A stretch of DNA of 64,000 bases from Chloroflexota bacterium (GCA_002721445.1 PBKN01000010.1:25197-89196); one strand, 5' to 3'. Positions 8,866 to 18,779 are shown, numbered from the stretch's first letter. Made by a program: numbers and translations. The notes: generated from the letters alone by a model not told the origin.

Positions 8866-9948
8866 ATGGATCAAGTAGAATCATTATTAAAAAAACTTTC
8901 AGAATCTTTCGGTCCGAGTGGGTTTGAAGATCCTGTTAGAAAAATTATGAATCAAGAATTATCTAAATATACAAATAGTATATATACCGATGGCCTAGGA
9001 TCATTAATATCTGAATTTAAAAAAGAAACCGATAATCCAAAAGTGATGATAACTGCACATATGGATGAAGTCGGTTTATTAGTAAAATATATTGATGACG
9101 AAGGATACATTAGATTTCAACAATTAGGAGGCTGGTTAGATTCTGCTTTATTAGGCCAAAGATGGCAGATATCAACAAAAAAGGGAATAGTTTTTGGAAT
9201 TTCGGGAATAAAAACTCCCCATGTAATAAAACCTGAAGAAAGAAAGAAAACTATTCCATCTGATGAGATATTTATTGACGTTGGGGCAATAAATAAAGAA
9301 GATGCTGAAAAAAATATGGGGATCCACCCTGGAGACCCCATTGCCCCTTTGAGTGAATTCAAATTTCTTGGCAATAAAGGTTTATATGTTGGAAAAGCAT
9401 GGGATGACAGAATAGGTCTTGCAGTAATGATTCAAATAGCAAAATCTCTCCATAGCAATTTTCATCCTAATAAATTATTCTTAGTATCGACTGTTCAAGA
9501 AGAAATCGGGTTAAGGGGAGCCCAAACAAGTAGCTTCCATATAAATCCAGATATTGGAATAAATATAGAATCAGGAGTTGCAGGTGATTACCCAGGAATA
9601 TCACTAGAAGAATCCCAAGAAAAAATAGGCTATGGCCCAACGATATTTTTACACGATAGTAGCATGCTCCCCAACATAAAATTTAGAAATCTAATTATAA
9701 CAATTGCAGAAGAACTAAAAATGGACATTCAATTTAATGTGTTAAAAGGTTATGGTCAAGATGGCTCGGCTATACAAAGAGCACATTCAGGTACCCCAAC
9801 TATAAATATTGCAGTTCCTACTAGATATTTACATAGTCATAACGGAGTAATCTCTAGATTGGATTTTGATAATACCGTAAAGCTGATTATTAATCTGATT
9901 AAACGATTAGATGTTAAAACTATAAATAATTTAAAATCTTTTGATTAA
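8866..9948 (+). CDS. M42 family metallo-aminopeptidase (FrvX / TET-like)
   Basis: A 360-residue peptidase of family M42, the cytoplasmic di-zinc aminopeptidases that form dodecameric TET-like particles and trim peptides. Family motifs are in place: SGFED near the start, TAHMDEVG (first metal histidine), GKAWDDRIG (bridging aspartate), STVQEEIGLRGA (catalytic and metal glutamates) and LHSHNG near the C-terminus. Its length matches the family. It follows the Nudix gene by 21 bp. Older annotations call such proteins cellulases or endoglucanases, which the motifs do not support. Confidence 0.92.
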   Translation: MDQVESLLKKLSESFGPSGFEDPVRKIMNQELSKYTNSIYTDGLGSLISEFKKETDNPKVMITAHMDEVGLLVKYIDDEGYIRFQQLGGWLDSALLGQRWQISTKKGIVFGISGIKTPHVIKPEERKKTIPSDEIFIDVGAINKEDAEKNMGIHPGDPIAPLSEFKFLGNKGLYVGKAWDDRIGLAVMIQIAKSLHSNFHPNKLFLVSTVQEEIGLRGAQTSSFHINPDIGINIESGVAGDYPGISLEESQEKIGYGPTIFLHDSSMLPNIKFRNLIITIAEELKMDIQFNVLKGYGQDGSAIQRAHSGTPTINIAVPTRYLHSHNGVISRLDFDNTVKLIINLIKRLDVKTINNLKSFD

Positions 9949-9955
9949 ATAAAAA

Positions 9956-11230
9956 TCAAACCCACTTTGGAATCAATAATTTATTCGGCCTATTGAGAAA
10001 AAGAATACAAGCTGCTCCACCTAAACTTGCTAATATAGAAATAACTAATGCAAAATCATAATTATTATATAAATCAAACATACTGCCTCCAATCCACCCT
10101 CCTAAAGCCATCCCTATTCCTGCACCTAACATTTGGAAACCATGAGGAATACCCATAGGAGCAAATCCATAATATCGTCTATTCAATATTGCAAACCCTC
10201 CAGCTTCACCTCCATAACCAATAGCAAAAACAAATGCAAAAGTATATATATAAATTAAATTGCTTGAATATAATAGTATAAGAATAGGTAAAGATTGTAG
10301 TAAATAGGAAAAAAACATTATAGATCTAACTCCAAATTTTTCACATAGCATTGGTGTTAAAAATCTTGTTACAGAACTCAATCCAGAAACTACAGTAAAT
10401 ATGAACGCTGCCTCAGTTAAAGATATATCTTTATTCAAGCATATAGGAATTATATAAACTAGTATTACCGCATGTCCAACACATCCTAGAAAATGAATTG
10501 CACTCATATTCCAATATGGAGCAGTATTTCTTATATAACTAGAATATTCCTTAATTTTTTCTTTTTTTGGTGTACTATTTAATTCAAATTTTTCTTCGAC
10601 ATCAGATCCGTACGGCAATAAACCTCGTTCTTCTGGATTATTATTAAAAATACTAGTTAAAAGCAACATTAATATAGAACAAAAACTTCCTGTAACCCAA
10701 AAAGTCCCCACCCAACCTAATTGCTTTAATAAAAAAGTCACTATCAAAACTGATAAAGCTGGACCTATTCCCCATGAAGATAATATTATTCCCATTGCTA
10801 AACCTAAATTCTTTTTGAACCAAATCATTGCAGCTGGCACCAATGGAACTAATAAAATAGATTGAGCAAGGCCGAGAATTAACCCAAATGACAAATATAG
10901 CTGCCAAAGCTCATTTGCATATGCTGTGGATATTGCACCTATAAAAAATAGTATCGTTCCTAAATACATACATTTTCTTGCACCATAAACATCTCCTAAA
11001 TATCCTGCAAAAGGTGAAGTAAGAGCTGTCACAATACAACTTATTGCATAAGCTATAGAAATATCACCTTGGTCCCAGTAATATTTATCTTCCAAAGGAT
11101 CAATTAACACACCAAAAGACATACGAATCGACGATGCAATCATTTGAACAATTGTTATGATAATTACGATTACCCAGGCATAATGCCAATATAAAGATCT
11201 AGTATTGTTTATTTTATTTTTTGAGGTCAT
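9956..11230 (-). CDS. MFS transporter, oxalate/formate antiporter-like (OFA)
   Basis: A 424-residue polytopic protein with about twelve hydrophobic segments and the major facilitator loop motif GYLGDVYGARK between segments 2 and 3. The pattern (MSFGVLIDPL near the N-terminus, AMGIILSSWGIGPALS in segment 5) matches OFA / monocarboxylate-type carriers that import or exchange organic acids. It follows a 77-residue membrane protein by 9 bp on the same strand. A related MFS protein of the same subtype lies at 61338-62546. Substrate is unknown. Confidence 0.85.
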   Translation of the reverse strand: MTSKNKINNTRSLYWHYAWVIVIIITIVQMIASSIRMSFGVLIDPLEDKYYWDQGDISIAYAISCIVTALTSPFAGYLGDVYGARKCMYLGTILFFIGAISTAYANELWQLYLSFGLILGLAQSILLVPLVPAAMIWFKKNLGLAMGIILSSWGIGPALSVLIVTFLLKQLGWVGTFWVTGSFCSILMLLLTSIFNNNPEERGLLPYGSDVEEKFELNSTPKKEKIKEYSSYIRNTAPYWNMSAIHFLGCVGHAVILVYIIPICLNKDISLTEAAFIFTVVSGLSSVTRFLTPMLCEKFGVRSIMFFSYLLQSLPILILLYSSNLIYIYTFAFVFAIGYGGEAGGFAILNRRYYGFAPMGIPHGFQMLGAGIGMALGGWIGGSMFDLYNNYDFALVISILASLGGAACILFLNRPNKLLIPKWV

Positions 11231-11239
11231 TTATTTTAA

Positions 11240-11473
11240 CTAATGTAAAGGGCAAGCCCATAAAAACCCATTTTCCCAAAATTCAGCTTCGATATCATCA
11301 GAAAATTGACTATAAGGATTATTTAATAAACTTATATTATTATTAGTATTTCTAGATTCAATTCTCTTTTCTGCTACAGACGCTCCTAAATATACTGTAA
11401 TAATAGCACTAATAATAAAAACTATTAGAAACTGTGTAGGTATTTTCTGGACTGAACCTATATTAATATTCAT
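11240..11473 (-). CDS. Small single-pass membrane protein, unknown
   Basis: A 77-residue protein with a clear GGAG ribosome site before the ATG at 11473. One hydrophobic segment (about residues 14-33, QFLIVFIISAIITVYLGA) is followed by a polar tail that ends WENGFLWACPLH, with a single cysteine. No family is recognised. It lies between the orphan ABC permease (49 bp upstream) and the MFS carrier (9 bp downstream), suggesting membrane-protein association. It does not look like a truncated second ABC permease, because no EAA loop or further segments follow. Confidence 0.6.
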   Translation of the reverse strand: MNINIGSVQKIPTQFLIVFIISAIITVYLGASVAEKRIESRNTNNNISLLNNPYSQFSDDIEAEFWENGFLWACPLH

Positions 11474-11522
11474 TAATTCTCCAAACTAATTAATAATCTC
11501 ATAAATTTAAATTAATTTATAC

Positions 11523-12473
11523 CTAATTATCATATTTAATTCGTTTATCAAGAAACAACAACAATAAATCAGAAACTGTAGAACCAACAACTGTTAAAAA
11601 ACCTAAAAACAAAAGAATTACTGGTGCATAACCCAGGCCATCTCTTTTAAGAATACTTTCCAATATTACAGGGCCTAAAGTTGGTAAATTTAAAATCACT
11701 TCAACAATCATCGACTGAGAAATCAAAGTAGGAATAATATAACCCAATATACTCACAAAGGGTAGTAAAGCTAAACGAAGCGGATATTTTATAAGTACAT
11801 AATGTTTTGACAAACCTTTAGATAGGGCTACTAAAACATATGGAGAATTAATTTCATCAATCATGTTATTCCTCAATATCCTAGCAAAAACAGAAATTTG
11901 AGGAATAGACAAAACAAAAACCGGAATTGAAATGTGCTTAATAAAATCTAATAGTCTTCCTAATGTCCATTCTTTCTCAAGATACTCTGTAGAAAAGAAT
12001 CCCCCTGCAGTAACATCAAACCATTGTATAGTCACCCATAATAATAAAAGCGCTAATAAAAAACTCGGGAAAGCAATTCCCAATGTTCCAAAAAACATTA
12101 ACCCTCTGTCCAGAAAGCTATCTTTATAAATAGCCGAATAAAATCCCACCAAGAAAGATATAACTAAAGTAAAAAACATAGTCAATGAAAGCAAAATAAA
12201 CGTATTCATAGCCCTTTCACTCAAAAGAGAATGATTCTTTATTGCCTTATAGGAACCTTTTATCCATCTATAATAAGATTTAAATACATAATTTTTTACT
12301 CCAGAATAATAATTAATATTATCGTTTTGCTGCAATTGTTGAGACAACCTGTCTAATTCATTTATTTTTAAATTATTGTGTCCAGGAGCAACAATAAATA
12401 CATATAAAGCAAAAGAAATAACAAACATAGTGAAAAATCCAATTAATATACGATTTAAAAAATTATAAAACAT
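11523..12473 (-). CDS. ABC transporter permease, DppB/OppB type, without visible partners
   Basis: A 316-residue inner-membrane permease of the peptide/nickel ABC family. An N-terminal membrane segment is followed by a roughly 60-residue external loop and then the BPD_transp_1 core, with an EAA-like cytoplasmic loop around DEINSPYVLVALSKGLSKHYVLIKYPLRLALLP. The C-terminal TLGPVILESILKRDGL segment is family-typical. Its start overlaps the stop of the M48 protease (TAATG). No second permease, ATPase or binding protein is encoded nearby, so it either works with distant partners or is a stand-alone remnant. Confidence 0.82.
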   Translation of the reverse strand: MFYNFLNRILIGFFTMFVISFALYVFIVAPGHNNLKINELDRLSQQLQQNDNINYYSGVKNYVFKSYYRWIKGSYKAIKNHSLLSERAMNTFILLSLTMFFTLVISFLVGFYSAIYKDSFLDRGLMFFGTLGIAFPSFLLALLLLWVTIQWFDVTAGGFFSTEYLEKEWTLGRLLDFIKHISIPVFVLSIPQISVFARILRNNMIDEINSPYVLVALSKGLSKHYVLIKYPLRLALLPFVSILGYIIPTLISQSMIVEVILNLPTLGPVILESILKRDGLGYAPVILLFLGFLTVVGSTVSDLLLLFLDKRIKYDN

Positions 12474-13705
12474 TATTTTTCTCTCAAAGCTTTAATCCGT
12501 TCTATAACTGGAGGATGAGAATAATCCATAATTACTTTAAATCTTATAGGAGTTAAATTAGATAGACTTTCAACACTTAATTTCTTTAATCCAGAAACTA
12601 ATGATTCAGGATCATTAGTAGTCTGTTTAGAAAAAGTATCTGCAGCAAATTCATTTTTTCTAGAAATTAAATTATTAAAAATAGATAATATCTCTTCTAA
12701 AGGTCTAAATAAAAAACCAAAAAATACTATTGAAGTATAAATAGATACATTATCCATCTTAAAAGCATCTGCTATATTTTTATTATCTAAAAAGAAAGAT
12801 AACAAAAACAACATTAATCCTGTTGTAAATATAGACATAATAACACCTTGATGAATATGCTTCATTTTATAATGTCCTATTTCATGTGCCAGAACAGCTA
12901 ATAATTCTTTAGTAGTATTTGTATCTATTAATGTATCGAATAAAACAATTCTTTTTTGTTTTCCAAAACCAGTAAAAAAAGCATTAGCTTTAGTAGAGCG
13001 CTTTGATCCATCCATAGTGTAAATACCTTCTATATTAAACTGGTGTTTATTTGCAAAACTCTCTACTTCATTTTTCAAATCACCATCTTCTAATGGAGTG
13101 AATTTGTTAAAAATTGGCATAATTAAAGTTGGAGCTATATATATCAATATAAATTGTATTAAAATTAAAGCTCCCCAAACAATTAACCATCCATTAGTAG
13201 GAAAATACTCGAAAAAACCCAAGACAACGAATAATATAACTGAAGCAATAACAGTCCCTAGTATGCTACTTTTAATAAAATCCATTATAAAAATTTTCTT
13301 AGTAGATTTATTAAACCCATACTTTGATTCAATATTAAAAGTTGAAAAATACGAAAAAGGTATAGATATTAATTGAGAAATAAAACCTAAAATTAAAATA
13401 TAGATAACCCCTGTAAATATATCAGGATATGATAAAGCCCTAATTTTTAAATCTAGAAAATTAAAACCCCCTATTAATATAAATAAAATAGTTAATATTA
13501 AAAAGACGCCTCCATGAATTAATCCAAAAAGAGTGGTTTCTTTTAAATATTTTTGAGCCTTAGTATATTTTTCTTGATCATAAACATCTTGAAATTCTTC
13601 AGGTATATCTGTAGTGATTCTATAAGAATTCCATATCTCAACTACCGCATCTAAAATATAAAACCCTACCAAAAAAACTATGATCACAAATAAATATATA
13701 TTCAT
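12473..13705 (-). CDS. M48 family membrane metalloprotease (Ste24 / CAAX protease type)
   Basis: A 410-residue integral membrane zinc protease. The N-terminal half has several membrane segments like the Ste24 N-terminal domain. The catalytic HEIGH lies at 274-278 in VLAHEIGHYKMKH, and the third zinc ligand lies in NEFAADTFS near 355. Length is close to Ste24 proteins (about 400-450), longer than HtpX (about 290). In bacteria such proteases probably act in membrane-protein quality control. The gene overlaps the start of the ABC permease by one base. Confidence 0.9.
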   Translation of the reverse strand: MNIYLFVIIVFLVGFYILDAVVEIWNSYRITTDIPEEFQDVYDQEKYTKAQKYLKETTLFGLIHGGVFLILTILFILIGGFNFLDLKIRALSYPDIFTGVIYILILGFISQLISIPFSYFSTFNIESKYGFNKSTKKIFIMDFIKSSILGTVIASVILFVVLGFFEYFPTNGWLIVWGALILIQFILIYIAPTLIMPIFNKFTPLEDGDLKNEVESFANKHQFNIEGIYTMDGSKRSTKANAFFTGFGKQKRIVLFDTLIDTNTTKELLAVLAHEIGHYKMKHIHQGVIMSIFTTGLMLFLLSFFLDNKNIADAFKMDNVSIYTSIVFFGFLFRPLEEILSIFNNLISRKNEFAADTFSKQTTNDPESLVSGLKKLSVESLSNLTPIRFKVIMDYSHPPVIERIKALREK

Positions 13706-13741
13706 AAAAAAATCAACCTTATTAAGTAAAATTATACTATA

Positions 13742-14965
13742 TTAGTCTAAGTCACGAACTCTTGAATTAAAGAACAAAATATAAATAGACACAACAAATA
13801 ATATTATGGACATAGTTAATACTGCAAATTGACCGCTAAATTGCTCAATCAACCATGAAAATGGTAATACTCCAAGCGGCATCAAACCCCACTGCATCAT
13901 AATTATACTCATCATTCTACCCCGAAATATATCTTCTGTATTATCCATAATCAAAGCCATATTTATTGTCATTGGAGCAGTATTTCCTAAACCTAGTAAA
14001 ATCATTAAAATAGCTGCAACTGAATAATTAGGTATCAAGCCGACTAATAATAATGATATAGCTGAAATGAAAACACCCAATACTAATAATAATCCCCTTT
14101 TCCATTTCCCAATGAATGCTATAAATATAGATCCAACTAATGATCCTAATCCAATTAAACTGATTAGGAATCCATATGCTTCAGATTCAAGTTTATAAAC
14201 ATCTACAACTAATATAGGTAGTAATAATTGAAAAGGATAAGAAGCTAAGACTGCTATCATAGTAGATAAAATAAGTAATAATATCACCTTATTATTAAAT
14301 AAATAATTTAAACCTTCTATTATTCCTCTAACTACCGAAATCGACCCAGTGTTAAGTATCTTTGCATTTATCGGCGATATTAATTGAGTTAAAGCAAACG
14401 ATAGGAACCTTAATATTGCTATCACATAAAAAGCCCCTTCAGGATTTATAAGACTATAAAGAACCCCACCAATTCCTGGTGCGATAAAAGTAGTCGAAGT
14501 CATTGCAGCTGAGTTAAGAGCTAATGCATTTGTTATACGTTCTTTACCAACAACTTGAGGTATTAATGATTGCCTTGACGGGCCCATAAATGAAAACATT
14601 GCGCCCTGCATCATAGAATTCAATAAAAATAAAACCCAATGATCTTTATTGAATGCAATAGTAAGGCCTATTAAAATTGCAAAAACAAATAACACCGCTT
14701 CACCTAAAACTATAATCCTTTTACGATTTATTTTGTCAGACAAAGAGCCTCCAAATAAAGAGAAAACTAATATAGGAGCAGCCCAGCCCGAAGTTACTAA
14801 ACCAAGAATTAATGCGGATGATGTTAATTTATAAACATAGAAACTTTGCACAATTGCCTGCATTTGAAAAGCACCCATGCTGAAAAACATTGAAAGCCAT
14901 AAAAACCTAAAATCTCTTACCTGTAATGATTCAAAGGTTTTAAAAATTCTGTGAGATATTGTCAA
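13742..14965 (-). CDS. MFS transporter, EntS-like efflux subtype
   Basis: A 407-residue membrane protein with an N-terminal LQVRDFRFLWLSMFFSMGAFQMQ pattern, the motif GGSLSDKINRKRII in the loop after segment 2, and SFMGPSRQSLIPQVV in segment 4. These are typical of the MFS_3 / EntS group of exporters. It starts about 57 bp downstream of the hydratase gene and ends 36 bp before the M48 gene. A close relative lies at 62543-63781. A role in export of a small organic molecule is likely; the substrate is unknown. Confidence 0.85.
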   Translation of the reverse strand: MTISHRIFKTFESLQVRDFRFLWLSMFFSMGAFQMQAIVQSFYVYKLTSSALILGLVTSGWAAPILVFSLFGGSLSDKINRKRIIVLGEAVLFVFAILIGLTIAFNKDHWVLFLLNSMMQGAMFSFMGPSRQSLIPQVVGKERITNALALNSAAMTSTTFIAPGIGGVLYSLINPEGAFYVIAILRFLSFALTQLISPINAKILNTGSISVVRGIIEGLNYLFNNKVILLLILSTMIAVLASYPFQLLLPILVVDVYKLESEAYGFLISLIGLGSLVGSIFIAFIGKWKRGLLLVLGVFISAISLLLVGLIPNYSVAAILMILLGLGNTAPMTINMALIMDNTEDIFRGRMMSIIMMQWGLMPLGVLPFSWLIEQFSGQFAVLTMSIILFVVSIYILFFNSRVRDLD

Positions 14966-15021
14966 TTAATTATCTTTAATTTATTGGAGTAGTTCTTAAA
15001 TATAATTTATAGTTTATATAT

Positions 15022-15807
15022 TTATATAAAATTAGCAATAGCAGAACCAAGCCCATCAATTTCAATATGTACTGAATCGCCTAAATTCACCCATTTTGTT
15101 TCTACTATACTTCCTAATGACACAAATTGATTTGCTTTTAGAGTCTTTCCTCTTTTTGACATAAAATTAGCAAGCCATGCTAATGCTTCTAATGGATCTC
15201 CCATAATGTCCTTTCCATAGCCAGTTCCTACTAATTCATCATTTATCAACATGCGCCCACTGATTTCAGGTAATTTTATTTTATCTAATTTTATTTTCTT
15301 TCCTAAAACGCAACCTGAAGCAAAAAAATCGTCTGAAATTAATGAAAGAGTATCTATAGATTTATAATCAAACCATCTATCATCAACAATTTCAATTGAA
15401 GCCATAACATCCGATACAGCTTCCTGAACAGAATTTTTATTATATAGATGATTTTGTGGAGGTAGATCTTTACCCAAGAATACAGCTATCTCACACTCAA
15501 CTCCAGGTGATATGAATTTATTAAATTTATAATTGCCTTCATAATAATTAACATTTACATCATATACTCCGCCAACGCAAGGATTAGATATACCTAAATA
15601 TTCTTGCATAACTTTTGTAGTACAACCAATTTTATGTCCAATGATTTCACCATATTTTTTATCAAATAAATGTCTATGTAAATCATCTTGAATTAAATAA
15701 GCTTCTTCTTCATTAGCAGGTCTTAAATCTACTGGAATAATATCAATTTTATTTCCAATTAATCTAGATTTAGCTAAAAGTTCCACTAAATATTTAGACT
15801 TAGACAT
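15022..15807 (-). CDS. 2-keto-4-pentenoate hydratase / oxalocrotonate decarboxylase family (MhpD-like)
   Basis: A 261-residue protein of the fumarylacetoacetate-hydrolase fold. GHKIGCTTKVMQEYLGI and GVECEIAVFLGKDL are family motifs, the latter carrying metal-binding glutamates, and SIEIVDDRW is the third metal region. Such enzymes hydrate 2-hydroxypenta-2,4-dienoate or decarboxylate oxalocrotonate in meta-cleavage pathways. It lies 29 bp after the amidase on the same strand. No ring-cleavage dioxygenase is nearby, so a different 2-oxo acid may be the substrate. Confidence 0.87.
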   Translation of the reverse strand: MSKSKYLVELLAKSRLIGNKIDIIPVDLRPANEEEAYLIQDDLHRHLFDKKYGEIIGHKIGCTTKVMQEYLGISNPCVGGVYDVNVNYYEGNYKFNKFISPGVECEIAVFLGKDLPPQNHLYNKNSVQEAVSDVMASIEIVDDRWFDYKSIDTLSLISDDFFASGCVLGKKIKLDKIKLPEISGRMLINDELVGTGYGKDIMGDPLEALAWLANFMSKRGKTLKANQFVSLGSIVETKWVNLGDSVHIEIDGLGSAIANFI

Positions 15808-15836
15808 TCTCTTTATAACCCCCCCCTCATTAAATA

Positions 15837-17258
15837 TTATGAAACAGATGGCTTATGAATTAACCAAGGTCGCGATTTTTCAAATGCTGCGGAAGCAGCA
15901 AGAACTGTTTCTTCATCACCATGACTTCCAATAATATGTAATCCTATAGGCATTTTTTCTGATGAGAAACCTGCAGGTATACTAGCTGCAGGATTTCCAC
16001 TTATATTTATATGAAAAGTAAAATCTCCATTGAAAAAATGTGGTGGGTATTCAAAACCTTGAGAAGAATCTTCTTCAAAACTAACCTTTGAAAAAGCTGG
16101 AAAACAAGAAACTGGGGAAATAAGTAAATCATATTCGAAAAATATATCATTAATAGTAGCGCGTTGTTCATATATATTATTAATAGCTTTAGAATATTCA
16201 GATAATTTAACTTTTGATCCTTTTTCAATTGCAAATTTAACAAAATCTGTTAGTTGATCATTATATTTGTCTAGATATTTATTAAAATTTTGAAAAAAAT
16301 GAAAATCATGCACAGCCCCAAATGCCTCATAAGGGTTTTGTAAATTCAATTTAAATTCTTCAACATTACAACCTAAACTTTCAAAAAGTTTCGCAGCATT
16401 AGAAACAACTTCCAAAACTTCAGGATGCACATTTGCAAATCCAAAATCTTTACTAAAAGCTATTTTTAGACCTTTAATGTTTTTATCAATTGATTTAGTA
16501 AAATTTGGAGGAGTTTCTCTTAAAGAAAAATGATCCCTTGAATCATATCCAGACATTACTTCTAACAATAATGCTGCATCCTTAACTGTTCTAGAAATAG
16601 GTCCGTTTTGAGAACCAAAATTTGGTAAAGACGAATATTGCCCTGTATAACCTGAAACTCTTCCAAAAGTAGGCTTAATCCCATAAACTCCACAAAAACT
16701 TGAGGGTATCCTAATGGACCCTCCTCCATCGCTTCCTGTGGCAATAGGAGCAAGCCCAGCAGCTACTGACGCAGCAGCTCCGCCACTTGAACCTCCTGGA
16801 GTTTTTGATATGTCCCATGGATTAAAACCTTCTATTCCTATTGAGTTTTCACAATTGCCGACCAGGCCTAATTCAGGAACATTAGTCTTTCCAATCATTA
16901 TTGAACCTGAATCTAAAACTTTTTCAACAACAGCAGCATTATCTTTTGGAATATTATCTTTAAATATAACCGAACCCATGGTAGTTAATACTCCTTTTGT
17001 CATTTGAGTATCTTTAATTGCTATGGGTAATCCATGAAGAGGCCCTAAAGTTTCTTTATCTATTATAGATTTTTCAGCAATCTTGGCTTCTTCTATCGCT
17101 TTAGAGTAAGTCAAATTAATATATGAATTTAACTTAGGATTTAATTTATTAATACGCTCAAAATATAACTCTAATAATTCTGTTGGAGAAATTTGCTTAG
17201 TTTTAATGAGTTTTATAAGATCAATTGCAGAACTAAAAGCTAATTCTTGATCAATCAT
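15837..17258 (-). CDS. Amidase signature family hydrolase (copy 1)
   Basis: A 473-residue amidase of the GatA-like signature family. The Ser-cisSer-Lys triad is visible: lysine in LPIAIKDTQ, the serine-rich GGSSGGAAASVAAGLAP, and GSDGGGSIRIPS. These enzymes hydrolyse carboxylic amides to acid and ammonia. No gatB or gatC is nearby, so it is a free amidase rather than the tRNA amidotransferase subunit. Its ATG overlaps the stop of the 74-residue cysteine protein upstream, suggesting coupled translation. A second amidase lies at 28473-29915. Confidence 0.9.
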   Translation of the reverse strand: MIDQELAFSSAIDLIKLIKTKQISPTELLELYFERINKLNPKLNSYINLTYSKAIEEAKIAEKSIIDKETLGPLHGLPIAIKDTQMTKGVLTTMGSVIFKDNIPKDNAAVVEKVLDSGSIMIGKTNVPELGLVGNCENSIGIEGFNPWDISKTPGGSSGGAAASVAAGLAPIATGSDGGGSIRIPSSFCGVYGIKPTFGRVSGYTGQYSSLPNFGSQNGPISRTVKDAALLLEVMSGYDSRDHFSLRETPPNFTKSIDKNIKGLKIAFSKDFGFANVHPEVLEVVSNAAKLFESLGCNVEEFKLNLQNPYEAFGAVHDFHFFQNFNKYLDKYNDQLTDFVKFAIEKGSKVKLSEYSKAINNIYEQRATINDIFFEYDLLISPVSCFPAFSKVSFEEDSSQGFEYPPHFFNGDFTFHINISGNPAASIPAGFSSEKMPIGLHIIGSHGDEETVLAASAAFEKSRPWLIHKPSVS

Positions 17259-17475
17259 CTAAAGCCTTTGAATTTAAATTAGATAAATGTACTTCAGTAT
17301 TATGTTTTTTATTTTTTCCAACATCCCAGCATTTAACACAAAATCCATCTGCAAGATCTACATTTATATTGCCACATTTTCGATTATTGAAACATGAACC
17401 GAATGATTGCGAAGGCAACTCAACTGGGTTTAAATTATAAAATTTTGATAATAGACCGTTATTAGATTTAAACAT
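17251..17475 (-). CDS. Small four-cysteine protein, unknown
   Basis: A 74-residue protein with cysteines at 28, 34, 46 and 49 (C-x5-C-x11-C-x2-C), consistent with a small zinc-binding knuckle or redox motif. The first 20 residues and the C-terminal tail have no recognised domain. It overlaps the amidase start by 8 bp (ATGATTGA arrangement), so it is probably translated with the amidase. No strong ribosome site is seen in front of its ATG, which keeps confidence moderate. Confidence 0.5.
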   Translation of the reverse strand: MFKSNNGLLSKFYNLNPVELPSQSFGSCFNNRKCGNINVDLADGFCVKCWDVGKNKKHNTEVHLSNLNSKALDD

Positions 17476-17622
17476 ATTAACTTTGCACTAAAACATTTAT
17501 ATATATACTATTTTACTATAACTATACAAAATACTGAAATTTCAACTAAAATCTTCCTATAATTCCCCAACAATCATTAAACATTAGAATGCGACAAATG
17601 CTCCTCAGTAACCGATATTATT

Positions 17623-18453
17623 TTATTTGTCATAATGCTTGTACCATTCAAAATTCTCTTTAATATTTTGATTCATAGCCCAATAAGGATAACGATTTAA
17701 AACTGTATACCCTGGTGCCGGTTCACCTAAAGGTTGAGGCTCAATCATAAAATCTCCAGGCAATCCTTTCATATCAGTTATTAACATCTCCATACCTACT
17801 GATCTTAGTGTGCGATTAGAGGGAATATTAAAAATCCCAACAGATGCCATAGCTATTTTATCAAGGCTAATAACATAGTTCACAGCCTTACTAACTAAAG
17901 CTTTACCTAATCCAGAAGATTGAGCATTTGGATGAACATCCATTGATATTTCATAAACATCATCTCCTCTGTCCTGAACTGTAGATACAGCAATTAAATT
18001 ATTATTCTTATATACACCATAACTCTTAATAGATTCTTGAATTGCAACATGCCAAAATATTTTATTATCTATGTTTAAAATTTCTATCTCGTTTATATCA
18101 ATTACATTTATATCTTTAGAAAAATCAAAACAAAATGTATCAGTAAACATAAACCAGGTAGGGCCCCAAACTCCATAACCAAAAGGTAATGTAATCTTAC
18201 TTAATTCAAAACTACCAAAAGTAGAAAATATTTCATCTGTACTTAGTTTAGAAATAATAGGCTCTAAATTTTTTATTATATATTTATTCGCTGTAAAAGC
18301 CGTCTTACCATTTATCTTCACAGCTCGAAAAGGAAAAGAGTACTCAAGAGACAATTCACTAATATATTTTTGATTAACCGTTAAATCACTTATGTTAATA
18401 CCATAATATTTAGCTATCCACCCACTTATTCGATCTAAAATTTTGCTAGACAA
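17623..18453 (-). CDS. GNAT family N-acetyltransferase
   Basis: A 276-residue protein. The C-terminal half is a GNAT domain with the acetyl-CoA loop HPNAQSSGLGKALVSKAV (motif A), preceded by a beta strand region and followed by NIPSNRTLRSVGMEM, the typical motif B helix. The N-terminal 110 residues are unassigned. Start is TTG 18453 with GGAGG seven bases upstream. The substrate is unknown. A 170-bp spacer separates it from the minus-strand cluster downstream. Confidence 0.8.
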   Translation of the reverse strand: MSSKILDRISGWIAKYYGINISDLTVNQKYISELSLEYSFPFRAVKINGKTAFTANKYIIKNLEPIISKLSTDEIFSTFGSFELSKITLPFGYGVWGPTWFMFTDTFCFDFSKDINVIDINEIEILNIDNKIFWHVAIQESIKSYGVYKNNNLIAVSTVQDRGDDVYEISMDVHPNAQSSGLGKALVSKAVNYVISLDKIAMASVGIFNIPSNRTLRSVGMEMLITDMKGLPGDFMIEPQPLGEPAPGYTVLNRYPYWAMNQNIKENFEWYKHYDK

Positions 18454-18564
18454 TTCTCAGCCTCCAATAAATTAATGATATATTTATAATCTGAAAACAT
18501 TAACGCTATGAAATACCACACTTGTAATAATCAAATTTTCTCCAGCTAATTTCATTTTAAATAA

Positions 18565-18651
18565 TGGTGCCGAAGGTCGGATTCGAACCGACACGCCCGT
18601 AAAAGGCAACGGTTTTTGAGACCGCCGCGTCTACCATTCCGCCACTTCGGC
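18565..18651 (-). tRNA. tRNA-Leu (anticodon CAA)
   Basis: The reverse complement folds as an 87-nt class II tRNA. The acceptor stem GCCGAAG pairs with CTTCGGC, the discriminator is A and CCA is encoded. The anticodon loop is CTCAAAA between GCGGT and ACCGT, giving CAA for leucine codon UUG. A long variable arm precedes the TTCGAAT T-loop. The 110 bp between it and the GNAT gene and the 128 bp towards lexA hold no other recognised feature. Confidence 0.96.
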
Positions 18652-18779
18652 AAATATTTTTATAATATAGTAATTATTATTTAATTATAAATTATAAAAA
18701 TTAAGAATTCAGGTAAATCATAACAAATCTTAAAAACTACACAATTACAATCTACTATAATCTATAAGTTTTTGAATTT

